Source: CAIOSQ01 sp041178225 (lineage in GTDB: Bacteria; Pseudomonadota; Alphaproteobacteria; CACIAM-22H2). From it: a stretch of DNA of 19,840 bases. Below are positions 6,221 to 13,585 of this stretch, piece by piece. Both the position numbers and the translations under genes were made by a program. The stretch lies in the NCBI GenBank assembly GCA_041178225.1, contig JBEGVV010000065.1, positions 1-19,840 of the forward strand, in the 5' to 3' direction. The notes under the pieces are model-generated. The model made no database searches and was not told the origin of the DNA. It saw only the letters and a program-made list of their open reading frames with translations. Position 1 is the first letter of the stretch. Every line of letters starts with the position of its first letter.

Positions 6221-7275
6221 CAGTACATCCGCTTCTTGTCGAGCAGGTTCACCATCGCCTCGCGCCTGCCGTCGAGCCAGCAGCCGAGATTGTGGATGAA
6301 GATGTCGGCGATCTTGCGGTTCTCGCTGGGCGCGGTGCTGGCCGAATGGGGGCTGACCAGCACGTTGTCCATGTCCCAGAGCGGCGAGCCGGCCGGCAGC
6401 GGCTCGATCGTCGCGACGTCGAGCGCGGCGAAGCCGAGATGGCGGCGACGCAGCGCGTCGATCATCGCCTCCTCGTCGACGACGAGCCCGCGCGCGATGT
6501 TGACCAGCACCGCGCCCGGACGCATCGCCGCGAGCGCGGCGGCATCGATCATGCGCTCCGTCGCGGGCGTGTGCGGCGTGCACAGCACCACGGCGTCGGC
6601 CTGGGCCAGCACCGCGTGCAGCGCGTCCTGCCCGTGCACGGCGTCGAGGCCGAGCTCGGCCGCGCGCGCGGGCGAGGGATTGGCGAGCGTGCCGATCACC
6701 CGCATGCCGAATGCCTTGCCCACGCGCGCCGCCTGCGCGCCGATGCGCCCGGCGCCGATGATCGCGAGCGTCCTGCCGGCGAGCTCGCCGCCGCAATGGC
6801 GCTCCCAGCGATGCGCCTTCTGGTCGCGCTGCAGCCGCGCGAGGTCCTTGGTGCCCATGAGGAGCGCGAGGAAGACGAACTCGGTCAGCGCCTCGGCATG
6901 GACGCCGCGCGCGGTGGTGACGACGAGGTCGCTGTCGGCGAGGCCGAGCTTCGCGACCATCTGCCCGACGCCCGCGCTGGTCGTCTGCACCCAGCGCACG
7001 CCGGGCGCGAGGGACATCCCGCCTTCCTCGATCGTCTTCGCGGGGAAGTCCCAGAGGATGGTCGCGCGCGCGAGGCCGGCGCGCCAGCGCGCCTCCTGCG
7101 ACGGGCTGCGCCGGAAGCCTGGCTGGCCGTTGTGGTCCGCGACATAGCGCAGCGGCGGGTGCAGGTCCGGCTCGTGCACGACCTCGACCCGGCTTCCGGC
7201 GGCGGCGCGGATGCGCGCCACCTGCTCCTCCTCGAGCGGCGACGAGAAGAACAGGACTTCCTTCCTGGGATTCAT
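6220..7275 (-). CDS. D-2-hydroxyacid dehydrogenase (NAD(P)-dependent)
   Basis: A 351-residue enzyme of the D-isomer-specific 2-hydroxyacid dehydrogenase family, which interconverts 2-oxo acids and D-2-hydroxy acids. The Rossmann motif GAGRIG is at 174-179, the LCTPHTPATERMID segment at 231-244, and the catalytic trio is Arg262 (NIARG), Glu291 (ATIEPLP) and His310 (SPHSAS). No acidic residue typical of strict NAD specificity is obvious after the second strand (IGTLANPS), so NADP use is possible. The start at 7275 has AAGGAAGG about six bases upstream; the same frame stays open further upstream but without family similarity. It lies 22 bases after one MFS gene and overlaps the next, so it is central to the six-gene run. 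The exact substrate is unknown. Confidence 0.93.
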   Translation of the reverse strand: MNPRKEVLFFSSPLEEEQVARIRAAAGSRVEVVHEPDLHPPLRYVADHNGQPGFRRSPSQEARWRAGLARATILWDFPAKTIEEGGMSLAPGVRWVQTTSAGVGQMVAKLGLADSDLVVTTARGVHAEALTEFVFLALLMGTKDLARLQRDQKAHRWERHCGGELAGRTLAIIGAGRIGAQAARVGKAFGMRVIGTLANPSPARAAELGLDAVHGQDALHAVLAQADAVVLCTPHTPATERMIDAAALAAMRPGAVLVNIARGLVVDEEAMIDALRRRHLGFAALDVATIEPLPAGSPLWDMDNVLVSPHSASTAPSENRKIADIFIHNLGCWLDGRREAMVNLLDKKRMY

Positions 7276-7297
7276 GCGTCGCCTTCCTTGCCTCGGG

Positions 7298-8533
7298 TCA
7301 TCGCGCGCCACGTCGCCCGGCACCGCGCGCCAGGGCCACGAAGGCCGCATGATGGAACAGCAGCACGGCGCCAACCAGCGCCAGCGGCAGGTCGAAGCGG
7401 CCCGTGGCGTCGACCATCGCGGCCATGGCTGGCGGCCCGAGCGCCACGCCCGTCCCGTAGAGCAGCCGCATGGCGCCGAACACGGCGTTGAACGAGGCGG
7501 GGTCGATGAGCAGCCGCGCGGCGTTCGTGAACAGGATCCCGGTGGAGCTGAAGCCGATGGCGAAGAGCACGGGATAGGCGTAGGCGGGCGCGGCGCTGGC
7601 GAGCAGCGGCAGCGCGAGCATCAGGCCAAGCGTCGCGATCGCCGCCACGGCCTTGATCGCCCCGGCCGTGGCGATGCCGCGCGCGTCGATCAGCGCGCCG
7701 AAGGCGAGGCGCCCGGCGAAGAAGGTGAAGCCCGTCGTCGCGACGAGGAGGACGGCGACGTCCTGGCGCATGCCCGCGTCCTGGAAGAAGGCGACCTGGT
7801 GCGAGCCGATCGCATGGAAGGTCATCGGCGCGAGCAGGTGGACGATGGCGAGCCAGCGCAGCACCGGGCTGGCGGAGATCGCGCCGATCGCGGCGAGCGG
7901 CGAGCGATGCGCCACGTGCCCGTCGGCCGGGGGCGGAGGCTCGCGCCCCGGCGGATGCAGGCGCATGAAGATCGCGGCGAGCGGCAGCACGACGACGAGG
8001 GCGAGGATGGCGAGCGCGAGATAGGCGGCGCGCCAGGAATGCGCCTCGATGATGAGCCGCAGCACCGGCAGCGACACCAGCGTGCCGATCCCGGATCCCG
8101 AATCCATGATCGCCATCGCCGTGGCCGGGCGCCTGAACCAGTTCCCCGCGACGGTGAACAGCGTGTAGCTGCCGCAGCATTGCGCGCCGAAGCCGCCGAG
8201 CATCCCGAAGCTCGCGTAGAAGGCGAGCGGCGAATCCGCGAGCGCCGCCAGGCCGAGGCCGAGCGCGAAGACCAGCGTCAGCCCGGCGAGCGTCGCCTGC
8301 GCGCCATGCCGGTCGGTGAGCCAGCCCGTGACCGGCGCCGTGCAGGCGCCGAAGAAGGTGAAGACCGTGAAGCCGAGCGCGATCGTGGTCTTGGACCAGC
8401 CGGTGTCGGCCTCGATCGCGACGAGGAAGAGCGTGAAGGAACCCCAGATCGCGCCCGAGGCGAACATCATCGCGAAGCCGGCGGCCGCGACGGCCCAGGG
8501 CGCCACCTGCAGGCGGCGCAGGAATGACGGCAT
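7298..8533 (-). CDS. MFS transporter, monocarboxylate/OFA-like
   Basis: A 411-residue major facilitator protein with about twelve transmembrane segments. The loop 2-3 motif is GWLTDRHGAQ (70-79), fitting GxLaDRxG. The segment GNWFRRPATAMAIMDSGSGIG resembles the WFxrrRgxAxgxxxxGxxxG stretch seen in monocarboxylate/oxalate-formate antiporter-like transporters, which move small organic acids. That would suit the 2-hydroxyacid dehydrogenase 22 bases downstream, but the link is inference. It follows the SDR gene by 21 bases. The only possible ribosome binding site is the unusual G-rich tract in that gap. Confidence 0.87.
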   Translation of the reverse strand: MPSFLRRLQVAPWAVAAAGFAMMFASGAIWGSFTLFLVAIEADTGWSKTTIALGFTVFTFFGACTAPVTGWLTDRHGAQATLAGLTLVFALGLGLAALADSPLAFYASFGMLGGFGAQCCGSYTLFTVAGNWFRRPATAMAIMDSGSGIGTLVSLPVLRLIIEAHSWRAAYLALAILALVVVLPLAAIFMRLHPPGREPPPPADGHVAHRSPLAAIGAISASPVLRWLAIVHLLAPMTFHAIGSHQVAFFQDAGMRQDVAVLLVATTGFTFFAGRLAFGALIDARGIATAGAIKAVAAIATLGLMLALPLLASAAPAYAYPVLFAIGFSSTGILFTNAARLLIDPASFNAVFGAMRLLYGTGVALGPPAMAAMVDATGRFDLPLALVGAVLLFHHAAFVALARGAGRRGAR

Positions 8534-8540
8534 CGCGCGG

Positions 8541-8554
8541 CCCCCCGCCCCCCC
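8541..8554 (-). repeat. G7-C-G6 tract in a ribosome binding region
   Basis: On the transcribed strand the 21-base gap between the SDR stop and the MFS ATG contains seven G, one C and six G in a row, ending seven bases before the start codon. It takes the place of a normal Shine-Dalgarno. Homopolymer runs like this can slip in replication and could also stack as G-rich RNA structure. A functional role is inferred only from position. Confidence 0.5.
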
Positions 8555-9340
8555 TCAGGAGATCGCGCGGCCGCCGTCGACCAGGATGTCGGCGCCGTGG
8601 ATGTAGGCGCCGGCGTCCGTGCACAGAAGCAGCGCCGCGCCGACGAGGTCCGCTGGCGTGCCGGTGCGGCCGAGCGGCACGCGCGCGAGCAGCTTGCCGC
8701 CATCCGCGGCGAGCTGCTCGCGATTGCGCGCGGTGGCGATCACGCCGGGGCTGAGGTTGTTGACGGTCACGCCTGTGCCGCCGAATTGCCGCGCGAGGTT
8801 GACCGCCCAGTTGTGCTGCGCGGCCTTGGTTCCGGCGTAGACGAGCATGCGCGGATGCGGCTGCTGCTGCTGGATGCTGCCGATCGTCACGATGCGGCCC
8901 CAGCCGCGCGCGACCATGCCCGGCGCCAGCGCCTGCAGCAGCGCGAGCGTCGCCCAGAGGTTCACCGCGACCTGCCGGTCGAAGGCGGCGCGACCGATCC
9001 GGTCCCAGTCCTCGAGGATCTCGATCGAGGCGTTGACCACGAGGATGTCGACCTTGCCGAAGGCCGCGAGCACCTCGGCGCCGAGGCGCTCGGGCGCCCC
9101 GTCCTGCGCGAAGTCGGCGGCGAAGCCCCGAGCCCTGCCCCCCGCGGCGACGATCGCGCCGACGGCGTCGGCGGCGTCGCGCTCCTCCTCCGCGCCGCCC
9201 GCGTGGTGGATCGCCACGGCCGCGCCCTGCGCGGCGAGCGCGGTCGCGATCGCGCGGCCGATCTCGCGCCGCGCGCCGGTCACCAGCGCGACGCGGCCAT
9301 CGAGGCGGAAGGCCGCCATCGGGTCGGACAGGTTCGACAT
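8555..9340 (-). CDS. Short-chain dehydrogenase/reductase
   Basis: A 261-residue classical SDR, NAD(P)-dependent, likely an alcohol/ketone or 3-oxoacyl type oxidoreductase. Catalytic residues are Asn127, Ser155 (TIGSIQQQQ), Tyr168 and Lys172 (YAGTK), with the C-terminal DILVDGG signature. Two motifs are off-consensus: the cofactor loop is TGARREIG (21-28), with Glu where the middle Gly of TGxxxGxG stands, and the NNAG motif reads VNAS (102-105). The position resembles the TGxxxRxG variant of pteridine-reductase-like SDRs, but I would not assign that function. The ATG at 9340 has AGGAGG ten bases upstream. It is the first gene of the six-gene minus-strand run and divergent from an MFS gene. Confidence 0.92.
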   Translation of the reverse strand: MSNLSDPMAAFRLDGRVALVTGARREIGRAIATALAAQGAAVAIHHAGGAEEERDAADAVGAIVAAGGRARGFAADFAQDGAPERLGAEVLAAFGKVDILVVNASIEILEDWDRIGRAAFDRQVAVNLWATLALLQALAPGMVARGWGRIVTIGSIQQQQPHPRMLVYAGTKAAQHNWAVNLARQFGGTGVTVNNLSPGVIATARNREQLAADGGKLLARVPLGRTGTPADLVGAALLLCTDAGAYIHGADILVDGGRAIS

Positions 9341-9428
9341 GGGCTGGGCACCTCCTTCGCGCGGTCGCCGGGCGCGATGGTGCGCGCTGGCCGCCTCGAA
9401 GTCGATGCCGTAGCTTCGCAGCCCAACC
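9341..9428. promoter_or_regulatory. Divergent promoter region between SDR and MFS genes
   Basis: This 88-base gap separates two outward-facing starts, so it must hold the promoter of the six-gene minus-strand run (unless it is read from inside a neighbour) and that of the plus-strand MFS gene. I see the SDR ribosome binding site AGGAGG, and GGGCTG/CAGCCC at the two margins, but no convincing -35/-10 pair or operator. Confidence 0.4.
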
Positions 9429-10652
9429 ATGCGTTTTCTCGTCGCGCTCGTCGCGGCCTTCTCCATCGGGCACGCCTACCGGACCCTGCCGGCGGCGCTT
9501 GCCCCCGCGATCGCCGCCGAGCTCGCGCTCGAGCCCTGGGCGCTCGGCGTCCTTGGCGGCGCCTTCAACGTCGTCTTCGCCGCGATGCAGCTGCCGATCG
9601 GCGTTGCCCTCGACCGCGTCCCCCTGCGCCGGCTCGTCGCGGCGCTGCTCGCCACCGCCGCGCTCGGCGCCGCGGTCGGCGCGAGCGCGTCGTCCCTGCC
9701 CGCGCTCGTCGCCTCGCAGGCCCTGTTCGGGATCGGCTGCTCGGGGCTCTGGCTCGCGGTCTGCGTCCATGTCGCGCGCAGCCGCCCGGCCTCGGACTTC
9801 GCCTGGACCACCACGGTCTGCGCCTCGCTCGGATCGAGCGGCATGTTCCTGACCACCACGCCGCTGGCGCTGGTCGTCGAGGCGGCGGGCTGGCGCGTGG
9901 CGATGGCCTGCGTCGGCGCCCTCACCCTGGCGCTGCTCGTCCTCGTGCTCGCGATCCGGGACGATGGCGCGCCGGCGCCGCGGCGCGCGGAGGCCGGACC
10001 GGAGCTCTCCATGGCGCAGCTGCTGCGCGTGCCGGCGATCTTCGCGGGCGCGCTGCTGGGCCTCGTCTCCTATGGCTGCCTGCTCGCGATACGCGGGCTC
10101 TGGGTCGGGCCCTATCTCGAGCAGGCGCAGGGCCTGTCGCCGAGCGCCGCGGGCAATGTCGCCTTCCTCGTCTCCGCCGTGATGATCGCGGCGCCGCTCG
10201 CCTTCGGCCTTGCCGACCGTCGCGGCTGGCCGCGCGCGCCCATGCTCGCCGCTGGCTTCGTGGTCGCCGCCGCGGCGCTGCTCCTGCTCGGCGCGCTGCG
10301 CCCGGGGCCGTTGCTCGCCGCCGCGCTGCTGGTCGTCTTCGCCGCCGGCGCCTCGGCCTTCGTCCTGCAATACGCCGACATCCGCGCGGCCGCGCCGCCC
10401 GGGCAGGAGGGCCGCGCCCTGTCGCTCCTGAACCTCGCCTTCCTGGTCGGTGTCGCCGCGTGCCAGGTCGGGGCGGGTGCGCTGCTCGCCGCGCTCGGCG
10501 CGCGCCTCGACCCCGCCGAGGCCTATGGCACGGTGCTCGCGGTGCTCGGCGTGGTGCTGGCGATCGCCGCCCTCGCCTTCCTCGCCCTCAGGCTGCGCGA
10601 TCAGCGCGCCGCCGGCGCCTCGCGCATCCAGGAGCCGGCGTCGAAGCGGTGA
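9429..10652 (+). CDS. MFS transporter
   Basis: A 407-residue major facilitator protein with twelve predicted membrane segments; the first begins right at the N-terminus (MRFLVALVAAFSIGHAYRTL). The loop 2-3 motif is GVALDRVPLRR (58-68), a GxxxDRxxxRR form. A soluble linker with charged residues (about 178-195) parts the two halves. It belongs to the general nitrate/cyanate/sugar-type MFS pool and I cannot name a substrate. It is divergent from the SDR gene. Its last 52 bases overlap the 3' end of the creatininase-family gene on the other strand, the largest overlap here; both reading frames keep their family features up to that point, so neither end looks misassigned. Confidence 0.88.
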   Translation: MRFLVALVAAFSIGHAYRTLPAALAPAIAAELALEPWALGVLGGAFNVVFAAMQLPIGVALDRVPLRRLVAALLATAALGAAVGASASSLPALVASQALFGIGCSGLWLAVCVHVARSRPASDFAWTTTVCASLGSSGMFLTTTPLALVVEAAGWRVAMACVGALTLALLVLVLAIRDDGAPAPRRAEAGPELSMAQLLRVPAIFAGALLGLVSYGCLLAIRGLWVGPYLEQAQGLSPSAAGNVAFLVSAVMIAAPLAFGLADRRGWPRAPMLAAGFVVAAAALLLLGALRPGPLLAAALLVVFAAGASAFVLQYADIRAAAPPGQEGRALSLLNLAFLVGVAACQVGAGALLAALGARLDPAEAYGTVLAVLGVVLAIAALAFLALRLRDQRAAGASRIQEPASKR

Positions 10653-11422
10653 ACCTCGGCGAGCAGCGTGGCGAGCGCCGAGGCCGCCTGCTCGACGATG
10701 CGACCGCCCAGCGCAGCGTCGCCGAGCCGCGCGTCTCCGATCGCGCCCATGGCCCCGAGATCCTGGGTCTCCCACCCGAAGCCGATCTCGCCATGCGGCG
10801 CGAGCTGCGCATGCGCGGCCTGCCGGGCGATCCAGGCGGAGGAGAAGTCCCGTGCCTCCGCCTCGCGCACCAGGCCGGGGTGCAGGTGCCGCATCATCGC
10901 CGTCTCGACCGCGCCGGCATGGATGCCCCAGCGGCGCTCGGTCTCGGGCAGCGCCGCCTCGGCGGGGTCGGGGCGATGCAGGCGGAACCAGCTCGCGGCG
11001 ACGGCGAACATGCCATGCGCCGCGCGCAGCCGCGTGCAGAGCACGTCGACGAGTTGCGGCTGGCCGCCATGGCTGTTGAACACGACGAGCTTGCGCAGCC
11101 CTGCGCGCGCCACCGAGGCGCCGATGTCCTCCCACAGCGCGAGCGCCGTCTCCGCGCGCAGCGCCAGCGTGCCGGGGAAGCGCGCATGCTCGGGCGAATG
11201 CCCCACGGCCTGCAGCGGCAGCGCGAGCAGCGGCATCCCCGCGGGCGCGATCTCGAGCGCGCGCGCGAGGATCGCCTCGGCGAGCGCGGCATCGACGCGC
11301 AGCGGCAGGTGCGGCCCGTGCTGCTCGATCGCGGCCACGGGCAGGATGGCGACCGCGTCGCGCGGCAGGCGCGCGAAGTCGGTCCAGGCGAGCTCGTCCC
11401 AGCGCCTCGGCAAAGCAGCCAT
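10601..11422 (-). CDS. Creatininase-family amidohydrolase
   Basis: A 273-residue member of the creatininase superfamily, metal-dependent amidohydrolases that also include ArfB and MftE. Metal-site motifs are IEQHGPHLPLRVD (Glu33, His35, Asp44), GHSPEHARFPGT (74-85), FNSHGGQ (His118) and HAGAVETA (168-175, Glu173). True creatininase has His-Tyr-Glu at the third motif (Glu122 as ligand); here it is HGG and the Glu is supplied by the ET motif, which is the pattern of the wider family. So it most likely hydrolyses another cyclic or linear amide. AGGAGG stands just upstream of the ATG. It is divergent from an M24 peptidase and overlaps the MFS gene at its 3' end. Confidence 0.92.
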   Translation of the reverse strand: MAALPRRWDELAWTDFARLPRDAVAILPVAAIEQHGPHLPLRVDAALAEAILARALEIAPAGMPLLALPLQAVGHSPEHARFPGTLALRAETALALWEDIGASVARAGLRKLVVFNSHGGQPQLVDVLCTRLRAAHGMFAVAASWFRLHRPDPAEAALPETERRWGIHAGAVETAMMRHLHPGLVREAEARDFSSAWIARQAAHAQLAPHGEIGFGWETQDLGAMGAIGDARLGDAALGGRIVEQAASALATLLAEVHRFDAGSWMREAPAAR

Positions 11423-11520
11423 CGAACCCTCCTCGGTCTGCGCAAGGCGGGATGCTAGCGGAAGCCGCGGCCGCGATGCGATGATCGCGCGGGCGGGACG
11501 ATGCAGCGACGGGAGCGGAC
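11423..11520. promoter_or_regulatory. Divergent promoter region between amidohydrolase and M24 genes
   Basis: This 98-base gap separates two outward-facing hydrolase genes. It holds AGGAGG for the amidohydrolase, a GGGAG before the M24 start, and the odd palindrome GCGATGATCGC at 11478-11488, which could be an operator centre but is short for such GC-rich DNA. The GTTTC/GAAAC boxes found by the IclR gene are not present here. Confidence 0.4.
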
Positions 11521-12774
11521 ATGAAGGGCGGTTTCCTCGACCGGCGGCGGGCCGAGGCGCTGATGCGCGCTGCCGGCATCGACGCGCTCGTCGTGCTCCA
11601 GCCGGAGAACTTCACCTACGCCACCGGCGCCACGCCGGGCGTCGCGGCGCTCTGGCGTCGCGCCGGCGCGGCGCTCGCGCTGGTCCCGCAGGCCGCGGAC
11701 GCGCCGGCGGCCGCGGTGGTCAGCGACCTCTTCGCCCCGGCCTTCCGCGCCGCCTCCGACATCGCCGACCTGCGCAGCCATGCGATCTGGGTGGAGACCG
11801 CGGACCTGCGCGGCGTCCTGCCCAGCAACCGCCCCACCGGCGAACTGGTCGCCGAGACACAGGCCGGGCGCCCGCGCGGATACCAGCGCCCGCCCACCTT
11901 CGAGCCGCGCGAGGCCTTCGGCCTGCTGCGCGACCTGCTGGCCGAGCGTGGCCTGCTCGGCGCGCGGCTCGGCGTCGAGTTCGACTTCCTGCCGGTCAAC
12001 GACCTGCGGCTGCTCGAGGAGGTCCTGCCGGAGGCGAGGCTGGTCGACAGCTCGCGCGTGTTCGAGCGGCTGCGCATGGTCAAGGCGCCGGGCGAGGTCG
12101 CGCTGCTGCGCACCGGCGCGCAGCTCGCCGAGGAAGGCATCCGCGCGGTGATGCGCGAGCTGCGCGCGGGCCAGTCGCGCCCGCAGCTCTCGGAGACCTG
12201 GCATGCCACCGTGGTCGCCGAGGCGCGGCGCCGCGGCGTCGCCAACATGACCGGCAAGTGGGACTACATCTCCATCGGCCCCGATCCCTGGGGACCCGGC
12301 GGCAAGGTCGAGCCGGGAACGGTGATCAAGATCGACGTGGGCTGCGTGCTCTCCGGCTACAGCTCCGATTCCGCGCGCACCTTCGTCTTCGGCCGCGCCG
12401 ACGCCCATGCCCGCGCCATCCATGCCGCGCTGCGCGCCGCGTTCGACGCAGGACGCGCGGCCTTCCGGCCGGGCGCGACGCTCGGCGAGGTCCACGCGGC
12501 CTGCATCGGCGCGATGCGCGCGGCGGGCTTCCCGAGCTTCGCGCGCGGGCATTTCGGCCATGGCATCGGCCAGAACGTGTGGAGCGAGGAATGGCCATAC
12601 ACGGGGCCTGGCGTCGACGCGGTGCTCGAGCCGGGCATGGTCATGGCCTTCGAGACGCCGTTCTACGTCGATGGCGTCGGCGGCTTCATCATCGAGGACC
12701 AGCTCCTCGTCACCGAGGCTGGCCACGAGACGATGAACACCCTGCCCTACGACCTGCTGGAGATCGGCGGCTGA
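11521..12774 (+). CDS. M24 family metallopeptidase (Xaa-Pro dipeptidase-like)
   Basis: A 417-residue protein with a creatinase-type N-terminal domain (about 1-185) and a pita-bread catalytic domain (about 190-417). All five dinuclear metal ligands are visible: Asp272 (IKIDVGC), Asp283 (SSDSAR), His347 (GHFGHGIGQ), Glu378 (MAFETPFY) and Glu392 (FIIEDQL). This supports Xaa-Pro dipeptidase/aminopeptidase-like chemistry and argues against creatinase, which uses the same fold without metals. It is cytoplasmic, with no signal peptide. It is divergent from the creatininase-family gene and ends in a hairpin shared with the convergent SDR gene. It may release amino acids or proline-like amides from the island's substrate; that is inference. 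Confidence 0.93.
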   Translation: MKGGFLDRRRAEALMRAAGIDALVVLQPENFTYATGATPGVAALWRRAGAALALVPQAADAPAAAVVSDLFAPAFRAASDIADLRSHAIWVETADLRGVLPSNRPTGELVAETQAGRPRGYQRPPTFEPREAFGLLRDLLAERGLLGARLGVEFDFLPVNDLRLLEEVLPEARLVDSSRVFERLRMVKAPGEVALLRTGAQLAEEGIRAVMRELRAGQSRPQLSETWHATVVAEARRRGVANMTGKWDYISIGPDPWGPGGKVEPGTVIKIDVGCVLSGYSSDSARTFVFGRADAHARAIHAALRAAFDAGRAAFRPGATLGEVHAACIGAMRAAGFPSFARGHFGHGIGQNVWSEEWPYTGPGVDAVLEPGMVMAFETPFYVDGVGGFIIEDQLLVTEAGHETMNTLPYDLLEIGG

Positions 12775-12793
12775 GCGCCGTGGCCGCGCTCAG
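12771..12793. terminator. Hairpin shared by M24 and SDR genes
   Basis: An 8-bp perfect inverted repeat, CTGAGCGC / GCGCTCAG around a 7-base loop CGTGGCC, contains the M24 stop codon (TGA, 12772-12774) in the left arm and the SDR stop (TCA on the plus strand, 12790-12792) in the right arm. Neither side has a T-run. The layout repeats that of the hairpin at 3497-3516, which supports a role in ending or protecting both convergent transcripts. Confidence 0.55.
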
Positions 12794-13560
12794 AACGTCG
12801 CGAGCAGCCCGCCATCCACGGTGACGACCGAGCCGGTGCAATAGGCCGCCGCGGTGGAGGAGAGGAAGACCGCCGCCGCGCCGAGCTCCGCGAGCTCGCC
12901 CCAGCGCCCGGCCGGCGTGCGCCTGCACACGGCCTCGTGGAATTTCGGATCGGCGCGGATGCCAGCATTCGCCTCGGTGGGGAAGTAGCCCGGCGCGATC
13001 GCGTTGACGGTGATGCCCTCGGGCGCGAGCTCGACGGCGAGCGAGCGCATCAGGCCGTGCAGCCCGTGCTTGGCCGCGGTGTAGGGCGCGAGGGTCGGCC
13101 GCGCGATCGTGGCGTTGATCGACGAGATCATGATGATCCGGCCGAAGCGCTGGCGGAGCATCATGCGCGCGGCCTCGCGCGACATGCGGAAGCACGAGGT
13201 CAGGTCCGTGTCGATCACCGTCTGCCAGTCGGCGTCGGTCTGCTCGAGCAGCGGCTTGCGGATCGTCATCCCCGCGTTGTTGACCAGGATGTCGAGCCGG
13301 CCATGCTCGCGGCCGATCGCCTCGAAGCAGGCGAGCGTCGCCGCCGCGTCGTTGACGTCGAAGGCGATGCCCGAGGCCTTCGCCCCGGCCGCGCGCAGCC
13401 GCTCGGCCTGCGCCGCGACGGCCTCGGCGTTGCGCGCGGTGACCACGACATGGGCGCCCGAAGCGGCCAGCGCCTCGGCGATGCCGCCGCCGATGCCGCG
13501 CGTGCCGCCGGTCACCAGCGCCACGCGTCCGGAAAGGTCGAAGGAAGGTGGCTTCAGCAT
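12790..13560 (-). CDS. Short-chain dehydrogenase/reductase, gluconate 5-dehydrogenase/FabG-like
   Basis: A 256-residue classical SDR with TGGTRGIG (17-24), NNAG (94-97), Ser147 (MISSINA), Tyr160 and Lys164 (YTAAK), PG (190-191) and a C-terminal VTVDGG. The overall pattern, including the VIDTDLTSCFRMSREA stretch, is closest to gluconate 5-dehydrogenase-like and FabG-like SDRs. In that stretch the Asn of the catalytic Asn-Ser-Tyr-Lys tetrad is Asp119. AGGAG lies about eight bases before the start. It is the third gene of the aminotransferase-M81-SDR operon, 25 bases after M81, and converges with M24. It probably oxidises or reduces a hydroxyl/keto intermediate; the substrate is not known. Confidence 0.92.
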   Translation of the reverse strand: MLKPPSFDLSGRVALVTGGTRGIGGGIAEALAASGAHVVVTARNAEAVAAQAERLRAAGAKASGIAFDVNDAAATLACFEAIGREHGRLDILVNNAGMTIRKPLLEQTDADWQTVIDTDLTSCFRMSREAARMMLRQRFGRIIMISSINATIARPTLAPYTAAKHGLHGLMRSLAVELAPEGITVNAIAPGYFPTEANAGIRADPKFHEAVCRRTPAGRWGELAELGAAAVFLSSTAAAYCTGSVVTVDGGLLATF

Positions 13561-13585
13561 GGCGATGCTCCTCGGGGGTGCCGGC

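Noticed and set aside
3824..7147. A long plus-strand open frame opposite the oxygenase, MFS and dehydrogenase genes
   Set aside because: It is antisense to genes with clear catalytic motifs, its composition is shadow-like (Arg/Ala/Gly rich), and it has no recognisable domain.
8597..11458. A long plus-strand open frame overlapping the SDR, MFS and amidohydrolase region
   Set aside because: It is out of frame with the real plus-strand MFS gene and antisense to the others; no domain is visible.
11478..11488. GCGATGATCGC as a definite operator
   Set aside because: It is a short palindrome of a kind expected often in such GC-rich DNA and has no second copy nearby.
7272..11615. A very long minus-strand open frame (over 1400 codons) spanning several genes
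   Set aside because: It crosses five well-supported genes in another frame, is dominated by Arg, Ala, Gly and Pro, and reflects the lack of stop codons in very GC-rich DNA.
10601..12774. A creatinine degradation pathway (creatininase plus creatinase)
   Set aside because: The third metal motif of the hydrolase is HGG rather than HYE, and the M24 protein keeps the five metal ligands that creatinase lacks.
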